A stretch of 64,000 nt of DNA. It comes from Pseudeuparius sepicola (Eukaryota > Arthropoda > Insecta > Coleoptera > Anthribidae). Below the pieces are notes generated by a model, which saw only the letters and a program-made list of their open reading frames with translations, was not told the origin of the DNA and searched no databases. The position numbers and the translations under genes are program-made. This document shows, piece after piece, positions 44,370 to 57,299 of the stretch (the stretch's first letter is position 1; each line of letters opens with the position of its first letter). The stretch lies in NCBI GenBank assembly GCA_963920635.1, contig OY987305.1, forward strand, positions 1,684,001-1,748,000. The letters run 5' to 3'.

Positions 44370-47010
44370 TACAAACTTTCTGTTTGTCGTATTATGCAGA
44401 ATTGTGCATTGTCGATGCTTGATATCGATTGGAACCTGAGTCCCGGATTGGCGTTTGGCATTTTGGTAGCGGAATTTTGATTTGATTAATGCAATTTTTC
44501 GGTTTCACGCCATCGGCGTAGGATTACCTTATGGAGAGCAATAATGTGTTCTGCGTTGACACGTTTTCCGATATTTAATTTTACGCGCAAGAGGGAAATA
44601 TTTCAGTTTCTAAACCATATGCCGCCACCGGTACCTACACATTATCCTGAAATACGACTGCACATTCCTTCATGTCAACTCCTATGAAATATGGAATGCA
44701 TAGAATTTTTTCCGGGGTAGAATTTCCAGGAAAGTGTTTGGATGGTTTTCTTGAAGGCTTCCAGGGTCTTGACAGCTAAATCATAACTACCTTTTAGCTC
44801 TTTGTTGTGCTTTTAATATCAATTGCATTCGAACTATCACTCGCTAGGTATGGTATAAATGAAGTCAGCATTAAAACGCTTGGGAGGCGTTTGATTTGCT
44901 AGTGCGGCCCTTAATAATATTATAAAAATTTTATTTAAATGCTCTAAAAAATAATAAAATAAACTTTGAAATAATTCAAACCAATAACAACACCACACAA
45001 AAATCTATACACAAAACCAAAATCCGTAAAATAAAGCGCAACCCTTATTCCCGTGCACGGCACTGGTTATACTGGCCTAACTGGCCCACGTCGACACCTG
45101 CTCCGTGGATCTCCGAAACGCCGACCAATCAAATCGCTACGCTCGCTTTCTTATTGGCTGCCTCCTTGACTAGGTCGACGTCGACCGCATAAAAACCTTT
45201 GAATTTTATACGGGTGATTTCTGCTGATAAGTCTGGTATTTTTACCAGTAGCAGAGCGTGGTAAATGCTAGGAAATAGATCGTGCCCCGTATATCACTGT
45301 TCCAAGTGAGTTCATTTATATTTTACCAGGGTAGCTCGAGAACAGGCGCCTCGGCAATAAAATACGAGATAAAACACTTTTTTTACCATGTTAAACCGAA
45401 CCTGGTATTAGTAGTAAAAAGAGATGAAGGAGACAGAGAAGATAGATATTGTAGTAAAAACAAGTAACTGCATGCTCGCCTAATATAATATCACCAATAC
45501 TTGCTTGGGTTACACTGTTCGACCGCTGGCCACTTGTGCAGCGAAATGCGGTGGATAGCCGTGCCATAATTTCACAGATCTTAGGATATACTTGCGCGTA
45601 ATTTCCTTTACGTTGTGTTTGACGAAAACCTTAAAAAAACTTTAAATGTGAAATGTTATGTTGCTTGTAGAATGTGCATATTTTTGAAAACTGCGTGATG
45701 CTTATAAATATATGTTCTTTTTGTGACGCCAATTATTAGAGTTTTTTATGCTGTTTCAAGCGACTTTAGAAATTCTGTACTTATCTGTGCATTTTTAAAG
45801 CTACGATAATAGTTTTGTGAGGGCCTAAAATATTACCTTGAAAATGACCGATAATTTTAAACTTTTCCATACTCTATGCAAAATGATTGATTTTTCGAAG
45901 CACCACTTATAACCTATGCCTATTTGCTTTAGAACCCCTAAAAGAGTTTATACTGTCTGTCCTTTTATGTAGTAGCATTTCGAAATTTTTGCATACATTA
46001 AAAGCTAAGAGAAGAGAAATCGTTTTAGGAAATTGCATATATCGTGTGATTTCCTCGAGGGCACTCGTAAAAAGTGGAGGACTTTTTACTAAATTGGAAA
46101 TGTTTAAAGAGCCCCTATCGGATCCTTTTGTAGCAAGTTCCAATTTGGGGACAATCATACGCCGAGATGGACAATGTGTGGGTGGATGTCCTCACCTGAT
46201 CGTTTTTCCAACCTGATGAGCTTCAGAATAGGACAGACGATATCGATTTTAGTGGGAAACACCTGGGGGCTTCCCTGTCTTATTTCATTTTGGAAAAAGT
46301 CTGTTGACGTACGGGTGTATTTACCACATTTCGCGAATGACCGGCCATATCGCGTGTGCCATCTTGTAGATGGATATCGGTTTCAAATATGCGCAGTAAG
46401 CGGCTTTGAAATAATAATCCTCTTGAGCAGGAGATTGCCTACACGATCATCCACAAAATTAATGTTCTCTTTTACGAAATTCGATGAAACATGTTTCAGC
46501 AATGAAAAGAGATCTTTACTCAAAAACTATTAAGCCATAGTCCATACAGTCCGTGTTATGTGTGATTTTGTTTAAATTAATTAAAATTTTGACGAACGAA
46601 AATATTGTAGCAAAATAGAAAAAATTGAAAATAAAAAAACCTTTTTAAAAACAAGCTTTTATTTAAGCCATGTACTAAAACGAATAAAATAAGTTTAGGT
46701 TTTCGTTAAGATTATTCAATTTCAAATTGCGACAAGTTTTTGCAAATTGAAAAGCTTGTCGCGCGAAATGTTAATGTTGATGAAAGTAATAATGTAATAA
46801 TGTTTTAAAATCAAACCAAACTTGCCCAACACTGAATGACAAATACCTAGCATCGCTTGAATTTTAAAAAATTCTGTAATTTTTTTAAAGTATGTTTGCA
46901 TTATCAGTTGCTAGAACTGTTCTTAGTCGTACTAATTTTTTGAATATTTAAATACGAAATAATTAAGAAAATATGCGCATTTTTGTATTTGTCCCTTAGA
47001 CTCTTTTGAT
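44370..47010. other. Intergenic block; one promoter-like patch and one unrecognised open stretch
   Basis: 45100-45200 has CCAATCAAATCG, TTATTGG and GCATAAAAACC in promoter-like order. 45887-46533 shows overlapping open stretches on both strands; the minus frame at 45907-46158 includes LELATKGSDRGSLN and SNLVKSPPLF, which look conserved in style but fit no family I can name. No gene is called. Confidence 0.3.
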
Positions 47011-47017
47011 GTGTGTA

Positions 47018-48463
47018 TACAGGGTGAGTTTTTTTCGATGACCACTATGGAGATCTCGGAAACTAGCAGAGCTAGAACAAAGGTTAAATAGGGAAATAAT
47101 TGCCGTTTTGAATGCTCAATCTAATGCCCCTTTTGGATTTTTAAAAAAGTTCACTAGATATTTTGAAAAGAGTGATATTTTTCTATTTCATCAGATCTCT
47201 GTAGCTCCGTTACTTCTGATTATACAGAAAAACTGTAGAGACAAAAATTCTAGATAATTTTGGGATTAATAAGATAATCTGATCCAATTTTTTATGTTGT
47301 TTGTGATTTTTGAGATATGACATAAACTTTTGTTTTTTTAATGTAAATCATAGTTGGCTGTGGCCTTATCAAATCGGCCGTTTTGAGCTTTCCAAAGATA
47401 TAATACTCAGCATAGTTATTACAAAAAATGAAAGAGCTATGGCTAATTTTCTGATTTTTTTAAATTTTCACATAGCCAGCCATGGAATATTTTCATAAAT
47501 TACATTCTATTTTATAATTAGACATACTTCAAACATTCTAATATTTTGTTTTTAGCTGGTAACAAAATGTAACAAAATAAAACAAAAATTAAAAAACTAA
47601 ACTTCAAATTATTATTATTTTAAAAGGTGTTCAAACAATCTACCATTATTATTTATGCAAATATTGTATCTTTTTAAAACTAAATTCGTCGCCTTTCTTA
47701 GAGAGCGCCTGTCAGTACTGGCAATTGCTTCTAAAACAGCTGCTCTTAATTCAACAATTGTCTCATACTTTATTTTGTACTGTTCCCCACAAAAAGAAAT
47801 CCAAAACAGACAAATCGGGGGATCGGGGCGGCCAGGAAATAGGTCAATTTTTCCCTATCCAACTATTTGGATAGAGCTGATCTAGGTAATTTCTTACGGA
47901 CAAATAATTATGTGGTGGAGCTCCATCATGATAATTTTTGTTTTATTTTGTTACATTTTGTTACCAGCTAAAAATAAAATATTTGAAAGTTTGAAGTATG
48001 TCTTATAAAATAAAACGTAATTATGAAAATATTCCATGGCTGACTATGTGAAAATTAAAAAAAAAAGCCATAGCTCTTTTATTTTTCATAATAACTATGC
48101 CGAGTATTATATCTTTGGAAAGCTCAAAAAATGGCCGATTTGATAAGGCCACAGTCAACTTTGATTTACGTTTAAAAAAACACAAGTTTATGTTATATCT
48201 CAAAAGGCACAAACAACATAAAAAATTGGATTAGATTATCTTATTAAACCCAAAATTATCTACAATTTTTGTCGCTACAGTTTTTCTGTATAATTAGAAA
48301 TAACGGAGCTACAGAGATCTGATGAAATAGCAAAAAATCACTCTTTTCAAAATATCTAGTGAGCCATGAACTTTTTTAAAAATCCAAAAGGGGCATTAGA
48401 TTCAGCATTCAAAACGCAATTCTTTCCCCATTTAACCTTTGCTCTAGCTGCTAGTACCCTGTA
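47018..48463. mobile_element. 1.45-kb fold-back element with transposase remnant, second copy
   Basis: Same family as 9610-11137: TACAGGGTGAGTTTTTTTCG at the left, right end ...GCTGCTAGTACCCTGTA. The transposase tail inside is on the opposite strand relative to the first copy. Confidence 0.85.
47615..47927 (-). pseudogene. Mariner-like transposase C-terminal remnant (copy 2)
   Basis: The minus strand reads DGAPPHNY, then after a shift PNSWIGK, a [18 protein letters not shown] block and a [15 protein letters not shown] frame. Homologous to 10187-10512 with slightly better preserved [13 protein letters not shown]. Truncated and frameshifted. Confidence 0.8.
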
Positions 48464-48469
48464 TATCTA

Positions 48470-49990
48470 TGTTAAGGAAAACTGTGATTTACTGAAACGT
48501 TATGTAGACCGAGGCCGAGGAAATGTCCATGTATACGGCGTTGTAACGTTAACAATAGAACAAATTTTATTGAAAATAAAAATATATTTCAAAGGACAGT
48601 GTCCAAGTTTCATAATAGCCCTGAAAAGTGGGTATAATAGGAAAAAATCGTAAACTCAAGCTTTTCGCTCGCGACAGTGGAAAAGGAAGGGCCCAGATAC
48701 ACCGAAGATCTTTTTTTTCAAAGGAAAGGTCAAAGGTCTTGGTTTTGTTCGCGCCCCGCCTATTATTTATCTAGCTGGACGGATTTTCAATAATCGAACG
48801 TTGAGACACACAAAAAAAACACTTTATTAGTTGGCTTTGCAACAATGAGAAAGCTTTTGTTTTAAACCTCCAGATGACAGTTCCAAAAACAGAAATCGTC
48901 GTGTTTGTCTTGTAGAGTGTTGTGGTGAAAAAATCGACATGGAAAACAAAAAGTAGGTGTAATCAAGTGCTTAGTTCTCAATTAATTGTGCGGAACAAAA
49001 CTAGATCTGTTTCCCCGTGGGAATTTTGGTAATTTGTCAGAACTAACTACAGGCGAAGACAAATAAGATCTGTATTTTGTCTTATCCACTTTACATAGGC
49101 AAATGCTTTCCATTAATCGGGAGTTTTATAATCCTAAATACCGCAGTCTTAAGCAACGCTTAATATAACCAGGGGCAATAACATCCTTAATTAATTCAGA
49201 CTTTAATTACAGCATTTAATTAATTTCCCCGTATTAAATTTCCAGTGGTTTTTATGTCGAGATGATCCGTCAGAATTTTGTCCTGGATCGGGACATTTTC
49301 AGCGTTTTTTTTTCGGTATTGGTGAATTATTTTCGTCTGAGATTAGTTGAGATATTTTTCATTGGAAAAATTATATAGGAAGCTGTGATTAAAAAGCTTT
49401 GATTTGAATGATTAATTTACTTCCAGTTCTAATCGGCAATAGCTGGCTCTGCACGTGTAATTTTCTGTGATTGAAAATGTTTGCAATAAAAAAACAATCC
49501 TAAATCCGTATAAAATTTAACCATTTAATGATTTTTTATTTAAAATTTGACACCGCAAAGACCCCACATACAAAATTTTAACAAATATAGGAAATTTAAA
49601 AGCATCTGGCGAGTCAAGTGTGTCATGGTCATGGAATCCCGTCAAAAGAGTTAAATGGTCAACAGGACCACTCAAAGTTTTGGTGTACAAAGATTTTGGT
49701 GTACAAAGATTTTCTCTGGGTCATCTCAAAATGCTGAACTTTTATAAAACTTTATACGGGCCAAGAGTGCTCTGGAATTATTGAAAAAATATTAATAAAC
49801 ACAAAAATTATTTATTTTTTACAAAACAACCAACAGATAAAAAACATTTTAAATTATTGGACCTTTCCCAACAAAGTCACTGTCCAAGACGATACATTTT
49901 CTGTGCGTTTCCTGTTTTGGCACACCAGCCACCTTAACCCATATTATGGACTTATTGACTGGCAGGTTTCTGTATTTTTTATTAGATTTA
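48470..49990. other. Intergenic, no gene seen
   Basis: A direct repeat TTTTGGTGTACAAAGA occurs twice at about 49678-49710. GGTCAACAGGACCACTCAAA at 49658 recurs inverted at 51438-51470, so 49.65-51.48 kb may be one old element. Confidence 0.4.
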
Positions 49991-49999
49991 GTTCATTTA

Positions 50000-50418
50000 T
50001 TACGAAAGGCTACGTAGTAATTTTTGGAAAATTCATAATTTTTTCTCAAAATTTTTACCTTATTCTTAAAATTTTGAGATTTTTCTCAAAATTTTGCCTT
50101 TTTTCTACTAATTTTCAAATTCAGACATTTTTCTCCGAATTTTAAAACTCAAGACATTTTTCTCTGAATTTCAAAATTCAGATTTTTTTCTCAAAATTTT
50201 GAGAAAAATCTCAAATTTTGAAAAAAAAGTCCGAATTTTAAAAGTCAAAGAAATAAGTTTGAATTTTAAAATTCGGAGAAGAAGTCGGAATTTTAAATTT
50301 CGGAGAAAAAAGTCAAATATTTTAGAAAAATATCAAAAGTTTGAGAATAAAGTAAACATTTTAAGAAAAAGCCTGGATTTAAAAAAAGTACTACGTGGCC
50401 CTTCCACGTTTCCGTAGT
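50000..50418. mobile_element. Element with CTACGTAGTA ends and TTTTGAGAAA repeats
   Basis: GGCTACGTAGTAATTTTTGG at the left, TACTACGTGGCCCTTCCACG at the right. The inside is a degenerate array of TTTTCTCAAAATTTTGA / TTCTCCGAATTTTAAAATT words that is itself mirror-symmetric about 50195. Confidence 0.65.
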
Positions 50419-50455
50419 TTATAGTGTCTGGGATTTTGATATACTGTATTTTTTT

Positions 50456-51352
50456 ACGGAAACGTAGAAGGGCCAAGTAGTATTTTTAATTTGTATTTTT
50501 TGTATTTGTATTTATTTATTCTCCAAATAGCACTACAAAGGAATAAAAACACAATAAACTTAATCATAATCATCCTGCTGCCCCCAAAGGTCATACACTC
50601 CGTATATCCTTATTAAACCAAGAAATTACACACAATTATTCTAATTAATGATACACATTAGAAAGCCCTATGAATTATAAAATAATAAATAAACAATATA
50701 ATATAAAAATGGTATGCCAAAGACAATTTAGGACTCCCAGAGTTGCAAAAATCTAAAAATTTTGAGAATAAAGTCAAAATTTTGAGAAAAAGTAAGAATT
50801 TTGAAGTTCTGAGAGAAAGTCAAAATGTTTCAGATTTTTCTCAAAATTTTGACTTTTTCTCGGAATTTTAAAATTCGGACTTTTTTCTCCGAATTTTAAA
50901 ATTCAGGGTTTTTTTCCGAATTCTATATAAAATTCGGACTTTTTTCTCAAAATTTTGACTTTATTCTCAAAATTTTGAGTTTTTCTCAAAATGTAGACTT
51001 TTCTCAGAATTTTAAAATTCAGACTTTCTTTCTCCGAATTTTGATTTTTATTTCAGAATTTTAAAATTCTAAGAAAAAGGTCAAAATTTTGAGAAAACGG
51101 TCTGAATTTTAAAATTTTGAAAAAAGTCTGAAATTTAAAATTATAAGAAAATAGTCAAACTTTTGAGAAAAATCTCAAAGTTACGAGTGTCAAAATGTTG
51201 ATTATTTTCGGAGAAAATGTCTGAATATTAAAATTCGGAGAAAAAGCCAAACATTTTGAAAAAATCTAAAATTCTCAAAATAAATTCAAAATTTTGATGA
51301 AAAAAGTCTGAATTTTAAAAAATACTACGTGGCCTTCTACGCTTCAGTAATT
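50456..51352. mobile_element. Second CTACGTAGTA-type element with same internal repeats
   Basis: CGGAAACGTAGAAGGGCCAA...GTAGTATTTTT at the left mirrors AAAAATACTACGTGGCCTTC..TACGCTTCAG at the right. TTTTGAGAAAA words fill 50755-51320; 50500-50740 is a different AT-rich insert. Confidence 0.65.
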
Positions 51353-51359
51353 TTTGACC

Positions 51360-52300
51360 CGTATAAGTTCCAAAAAATTCAGTATTTTAAAATTGCACGG
51401 AGAAAAACACCCTTTATATTTTGTGTCGGATCTGTGCACACCAACACTTTGAGTGGTCCTGACCATTCAACTGATTTTGAAGGAAATAAAGATTTTTACC
51501 GATATGTTTAAGATACCGAGCGCGTGCTGAAAAACGCAGGGGGCGCACGAATCGCATTCGCCATAGCCGACCGCGTCGGTAATTTTTCCGCCCACACTTT
51601 TGGCAACTCCGTCCCGCCCGCTGTTTATTACAAATTCCGTTTAGTGTAAACTTCGCCATTACTGTGCGGCGCGGCGCGCCCTAAATTAAATGCTCACCAC
51701 CTGGGGGCGTTTGTCCCGAAACCCCTTCTTTAAGGGCGCACATTAAGCCCCCCTGTCAATCAAGCAAGCGATGCGAGTTATGCGTGTAAATCGTCAACCG
51801 GGGCATATTAGCTTTCGCGGTGTCTCGTCATAAGGGTTGTTAGAACGCACGACACGTGCCGGTGTGAATCGGGCCTAATATTTCGGGAAGTTTGCAAGCA
51901 AATATTTTAGCAGAAATTACTGGCAAGTTGTTATTTCTCTTTTTAACAACTACGGGGTGTAACTGAACTGATGGTCAAAAATGAAACCACGTATTCTTGG
52001 AGTCAAAATAGGGGCACTTCTTCATATATTTTTTTCTCCTACCGGCCATAGTTTTTTTTTATACAGAGCGTGGAAGTTTTGAGAAAAATACACATATTTC
52101 CTAGTACCTATCTCTAGAAGTCATCAAACTTGGCGTGTCACATGGGCGGATGAGCCGTCAAACTTAAGGTTGATATGAAGCTTCTGAGGCCCACAGTTGC
52201 GGAGATACAGGGTGTTATTAAAATTAATTAGTTCAGAAAAATACTAATACCCTGTAGATTCGCATTTTTTAAATTTGTTTTGAGTGGTGAATCCAATGGT
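51360..52300. other. GC-richer block upstream of the 5S array, no gene seen
   Basis: 51500-51900 is less AT-rich than its surroundings and gives only a short unrecognised minus frame. 51950-52230 (ACGGGGTGTAACTGAACTGA ... GGAGATACAGGGTGTTATT) looks like degraded TACAGGGTG-type element sequence abutting the array. Confidence 0.35.
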
Positions 52301-52498
52301 TAACAAAAAATATCTCTTTTCGTTTCATCTTTTAGATTGAAATAAGTTGGATTATTTTATTAGCGACTTTTTACTTTGTATATTTGAGAACTCTTCTTAA
52401 TACACTTCAGAAAGAAAATTGTAATGCAAATCCGCTTTCTAATAATAATGTTATTGAATGATCTCAAATTCTGTGCATCCAAGTCGCGACATTTCCAC

Positions 52499-52618
52499 GG
52501 CAACGGCCATACCACGTTGTAATGTACCGGCTCCCGTCCGATCGCTGAAGTCAAGCAACGTCGGGCGTGGTTAGTACTTGGATGGGTGACCGCTTGGGAA
52601 CACCACGTGCTGTTGCCT
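52499..52618 (+). rRNA. 5S ribosomal RNA, copy 1
   Basis: Begins GGCAACGGCCATACCACG and ends GTGCTGTTGCCT, so the 5' and 3' ends pair. The internal control region (AAGTCAAGCAACGTCGGGC, then TTAGTACTTGGATGGGTGAC) is intact. A run of six T at 52620-52625 is the Pol III terminator. Confidence 0.97.
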
Positions 52619-52908
52619 CTTTTTTGGTTTTGTTTTCGTTTAAATCACCACAGGTATCATTTTTTTACCAAATTTCAACTTCATATTTTCGAACAAAGTT
52701 TTAAACAAACTCTTCTGTTGCCTCTTTGTTGGTTTCTTCTTTTCGATTGAAACAAGTTGGATTATTTTATTAGCAACTTTTTATTTTGTATATTTGAGAA
52801 CTCTTCTTAATACACTTCATAAAGAAAATTGTAAAGCAAATCCGATTTCTAATAATAATGTTATTGAATGATCTCAAATTCTGTGCATCCAAGTCGCGAC
52901 ATTTCCAC

Positions 52909-53028
52909 GGCAACGGCCATACCACGTTGTAATGTACCGGCTCCCGTCCGATCGCTGAAGTCAAGCAACGTCGGGCGTGGTTAGTACTTGGATGGGTGAC
53001 CGCTTGGGAACACCACGTGCTGTTGCCT
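52909..53028 (+). rRNA. 5S ribosomal RNA, copy 2
   Basis: Same 120-nt sequence as copy 1, followed by CC then a run of five T as terminator. Confidence 0.97.
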
Positions 53029-53318
53029 CCTTTTTGGTTTTGTTTTCCTTTAAATCGCCACAGGTATCAATTTTTTTACCAAATTTCAACTTCATATTTT
53101 CGAACAAGTTTTAAACAAACTCTTCTGTTGCCTCTTTTTTGGTTTCGTCTTTTAGATTGAAACAAGTTGGAATATTTTATTAGCAACTTTTTATTTTGTA
53201 TATTTGAGAACTCTTCTTAATACACTTCATAAAGAAAATTGTAAAGCAAATCCGATTTCTAATAATAATGTTATTGAATGATCTCAAATTCTGTGCATCC
53301 AAGTCGCGACATTTCCAC

Positions 53319-53438
53319 GGCAACGGCCATACCACGTTGTAATGTACCGGCTCCCGTCCGATCGCTGAAGTCAAGCAACGTCGGGCGTGGTTAGTACTTG
53401 GATGGGTGACCGCTTGGGAACACCACGTGCTGTTGCCT
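53319..53438 (+). rRNA. 5S ribosomal RNA, copy 3
   Basis: Identical gene body to copy 1 and a T6 terminator. Confidence 0.97.
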
Positions 53439-53728
53439 CTTTTTTGGTTTTGTTTTCGTTTAAATCACCACAGGTATCAATTTTTTACCAAATTTCAACT
53501 TCATATTTTCGAACAAAGTTTTAAACAAACTCTTCTGTTGCCTCTTTGTTGGTTTCTTCTTTTCGATTGAAACAAGTTGGATTATTTTATTAGCAACTTT
53601 TTATTTTGTATATTTGAGAACTCTTCTTAATACACTTCATAAAGAAAATTGTAAAGCAAATCCGATTTCTAATAATAATGTTATTGAATGATCTCAAATT
53701 CTGTGCATCCAAGTCGCGACATTTCCAC

Positions 53729-53848
53729 GGCAACGGCCATACCACGTTGTAATGTACCGGCTCCCGTCCGATCGCTGAAGTCAAGCAACGTCGGGCGTGG
53801 TTAGTACTTGGATGGGTGACCGCTTGGGAACACCACGTGCTGTTGCCT
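53729..53848 (+). rRNA. 5S ribosomal RNA, copy 4
   Basis: Identical gene body to copy 1 and a T6 terminator. Confidence 0.97.
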
Positions 53849-54138
53849 CTTTTTTGGTTTTGTTTTCGTTTAAATCACCACAGGTATCAATTTTTTACCA
53901 AATTTCAACTTCATATTTTCGAACAAAGTTTTAAACAAACTCTTCTGTTGCCTCTTTGTTGGTTTCTTCTTTTCGATTGAAACAAGTTGGATTATTTTAT
54001 TAGCAACTTTTTATTTTGTATATTTGAGAACTCTTCTTAATACACTTCATAAAGAAAATTGTAAAGCAAATCCGATTTCTAATAATAATGTTATTGAATG
54101 ATCTCAAATTCTGTGCATCCAAGTCGCGACATTTCCAC

Positions 54139-54258
54139 GGCAACGGCCATACCACGTTGTAATGTACCGGCTCCCGTCCGATCGCTGAAGTCAAGCAACG
54201 TCGGGCGTGGTTAGTACTTGGATGGGTGACCGCTTGGGAACACCACGTGCTGTTGCCT
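54139..54258 (+). rRNA. 5S ribosomal RNA, copy 5
   Basis: Identical gene body to copy 1. Its downstream spacer switches to the second spacer type. Confidence 0.97.
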
Positions 54259-54549
54259 CTTTTTTGGTTTTGTTTTCGTTTAAATCGCCACAGGTATCAA
54301 TTTTTTTTAATAAGTTTCAACTTAATATTTTCGAATAATTTTTAAACAAACTCTTCTGTTGCCTCTTTGTTGGTTTCGTCTTTTCGATTGAAACAAGTTG
54401 GATTATTTTATTAGCAACTTTTTATTTTGTATATTTGAGAACTCTTCTTAATACACTTCAGAAAGAAAATTGTAAAGCAAATCCGATTTCTAATAATAAT
54501 GTTATTGAATGATCTCAAATTCTGTGCATCCAAGTCGCGACATTTCCAC

Positions 54550-54669
54550 GGCAACGGCCATACCACGTTGTAATGTACCGGCTCCCGTCCGATCGCTGAA
54601 GTCAAGCAACGTCGGGCGTGGTTAGTACTTGGATGGGTGACCGCTTGGGAACACCACGTGCTGTTGCCT
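54550..54669 (+). rRNA. 5S ribosomal RNA, copy 6
   Basis: Identical gene body to copy 1, with a 411-bp unit. Confidence 0.97.
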
Positions 54670-54960
54670 CTTTTTTGGTTTTGTTTTCGTTTAAATCGCC
54701 ACAGGTATCAATTTTTTTTAATAAGTTTCAACTTAATATTTTCGAATAATTTTTAAACAAACTCTTCTGTTGCCTCTTTGTTGGTTTCGTCTTTTCGATT
54801 GAAACAAGTTGGATTATTTTATTAGCAACTTTTTACTTTGTATATTTGAGAACTCTTCTTAATACACTTCAGAAAGAAAATTGTAAAGCAAATCCGATTT
54901 CTAATAATAATGTTATTGAATGATCTCAAATTCTGTGCATCCAAGTCGCGACATTTCCAC

Positions 54961-55080
54961 GGCAACGGCCATACCACGTTGTAATGTACCGGCTCCCGTC
55001 CGATCACTGAAGTCAAGCAATGTCGGGCGTGGTTAGTACTTGGATGGGTGACCGCTTGGGAACACCACGTGCTGTTGCCT
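54961..55080 (+). rRNA. 5S ribosomal RNA, copy 7 (two substitutions)
   Basis: Differs from the other six by GATCACTG for GATCGCTG and GCAATGTC for GCAACGTC. The second change lies in the box A part of the internal promoter. It is the last copy and is followed by unrelated sequence, as expected for a less homogenised array edge. Confidence 0.93.
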
Positions 55081-55129
55081 CCTTTTTGGTTTTGTTTTCG
55101 TTTAAATCTCCACAGTTATCAATGTCTAA

Positions 55130-56125
55130 GCAGGTCTAAGAATTCTATAATCACTGATATAAGTTACAACTTTTCATTTAAAAACGTATCGTGCGTATAT
55201 CGTATAAGGCCCTACTTACCATAAAATTATTTTACCGGCTGCTTTCCTAGGAGCAATATCGTACGTTATAAACTAGAAACCACCCGAGATGAGGACCCAC
55301 TGAAAATGCAAATTGCCATTACCGCAATATCTTAAAAAGCCATTGTTTTATTTTGTCTCCCGTTCGGCCAAAATTAGCTTTTAATTGCCTTTCTGTACCA
55401 GCCTGCTGCATAATCGTCCATTAGGCTGACATTTTTCTTGCACATATTTGTGAAAATGTCGGCCCTAATTGCCTTTTTTAAAACAAGCCAAATTTCACCT
55501 AAGCAGCTTTATAAACATTTTAATTTCTTAATTGGAGGCTCAATTTTTGACGAATTCATGTCATTTTCTTGCTAAAATTAACTTCCACTTCGGGTCCATT
55601 TTTCGGTGGCTCGATTCCGTTTTAATCATATTCCCGACAAACTGATTGAATTGTTAATTAATAAACCTCCCGATCCATGCTTCTAACTTTTTGGGCACAC
55701 TTTAAATGATACATTAAGTCCGGTGCTCGATTTGCATTTGTTTGAAGGGTCGCCGTTAAATTTTGATTTCCAAGCGAAATCTTTAAAATTCATATTCCAG
55801 GGACGGCGGCGCATTTCCAATGACACTTTGGCTTTAATTTCCATTACAGGCTGCAGACGAGAAACAAAAGTGGCTCGATGGGAAGTGGATAAAACCGAGG
55901 AAACTTTATATTATATTGCGATCTACTGCCACGTACATTTTTGCCATTCCTTATACAAACAACACATTTCTGTAATTCTAGTACATTTCATTTTTCCAGT
56001 TGTAATAAAGTTAAAATTTATTGTTAAATTGTAACTGTCCAAATTTTTACTATACGTATATTGTAGATATCAACTAATTGTTCCAAATTGATGTTTTTTA
56101 AAGTTGGTTATACATTTATTTCGTA
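55130..56125. other. Single-copy-looking intergenic, no gene seen
   Basis: No element ends and no convincing coding frame; contains many TAAT/ATTA words. Could hold regulatory sequence, but nothing specific can be shown. Confidence 0.3.
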
Positions 56126-56520
56126 GGTACAAGCACAGACCTATATATAGGTCTGTGCTTGAAGCTATACCGTAATTTCACCGCTTTGGTAGACATAGGG
56201 GAATAGGCCGCGCGTCGCCGTGCGTCCAGCTAGGTTTGTCAGTCGTTGGCGGGGGGAGTACACAGTTGTCCCGCACGCATTTTCATATGTTACCGACAAG
56301 AAAAAGCGCTCGGCTTGCCGAACACCTCTGTATAAGTTACAGACGTATTTATTCGTTTTCGTCTGTAACATAATATACCGCCAAGGGCATGCGCTCGGCC
56401 CTTGATTTCCGAACACCTCTTTTTAACTGACAGATGTATTTATTCGTTTTCCTGTGTAACATAATTACTAGACATAGGTACCTACCTAGTCGTTAGTTGA
56501 GATATTTGAAAAATAAAAAA

Positions 56521-56615
56521 ATGAGCTTGGATAATCTCCCTGAAGATTTTGAATACATTAGTGACGGCGATAACAAAAAATTTAAAATAAATATAAAGAA
56601 TATATTCGAGGTTGA
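56521..56615 (+). CDS. Short 5' exon inside the 56-58 kb element
   Basis: AAAAAAATGAGC starts a 31-32 codon frame (MSLDNLPEDFEYISDGDNKK at the start, acidic then Lys/Ile/Asn-rich). It ends near a donor GTTGAA|GTAAGT. It sits just inside the left arm, where a transposase first exon would be. No later exon is found before the right arm, so the gene is likely truncated. Family unknown. Confidence 0.35.
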
Positions 56616-57299
56616 AGTAAGTATTTTCATATTTTTATTTCATTTAAAATTTATAGGTTAGAATACGCTAATGCATAACGTCAACACTGGCATAAAGGAT
56701 ATGGCAGAAAGACAGTAGATACAGGAGACAGATTTTGCAAAAAATTAAGTTGCCTAGGTATTTTGTGGTAGATTTAAATAGATAAGTATAAGAAAATTAG
56801 TAGGCAATGACTGGGGTCACTTTTCACTTTAATTTTTGGAGCCATCTGTTGATTGTATCCAATATTGCTGTAATAACCTTATGTCAGTGTCACACATTGG
56901 ATAACTAGGGCTTAAAGTATCATTTAACGCCTCATTGCGGAATTGTGAATTTATATCTAATACAATGTGAACATTACCTTTATAACTTGGGTTTATATTT
57001 TTTAATTTCGGTATCAGGTTTCATTCATTAGTGCCCATTGTTTAGACATTTAATTTTTTAGTTTTCTTTGTAAACAGAAGATATCATAATAAACTGGTCA
57101 TTTAAATCGGTTTTAACACACGTTTTTACTCTCGTTTTTACTTCTTGTTTGTCTGTTCGGAATTTTGTGATCGATTTTTAACAAACTTCCCGTTGAGCTA
57201 AAGACTTGAAACTTTAAACATGTCTCAGAAACGGATCACAATGCAATTTAATATACATATACATGCGCATGTCGCGCATGCGCCCCACGTTTTTCAGCT

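Larger units (their letters stand above)
52310..55125 (+). repeat. Tandem 5S rDNA array, seven 410/411-bp units
   Basis: Each unit holds a 120-nt 5S gene plus a roughly 290-nt spacer. The spacer carries conserved TATTTTGTATATTTGAG, CAAATTCTGTGCATCC and TTTGGTTTTGTTTTCGTTTAAATC blocks (each shorter than the full spacer). Gene starts are spaced 410, 410, 410, 410, 411 and 411. Spacers of units 1-4 and 5-7 fall into two slightly different types. Array ends are estimated from where spacer similarity stops. Confidence 0.95.

Noticed and set aside
45887..46533. Overlapping 109- and 119-residue plus frames and an 83-residue minus frame
   Set aside because: No family recognised and stops break the minus frame on both sides; possibly an old transposase, but not supportable.
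52360..55016. Seven 64-residue minus-strand frames
   Set aside because: They run across the 5S gene and spacer in antisense; an RNA gene array explains them.
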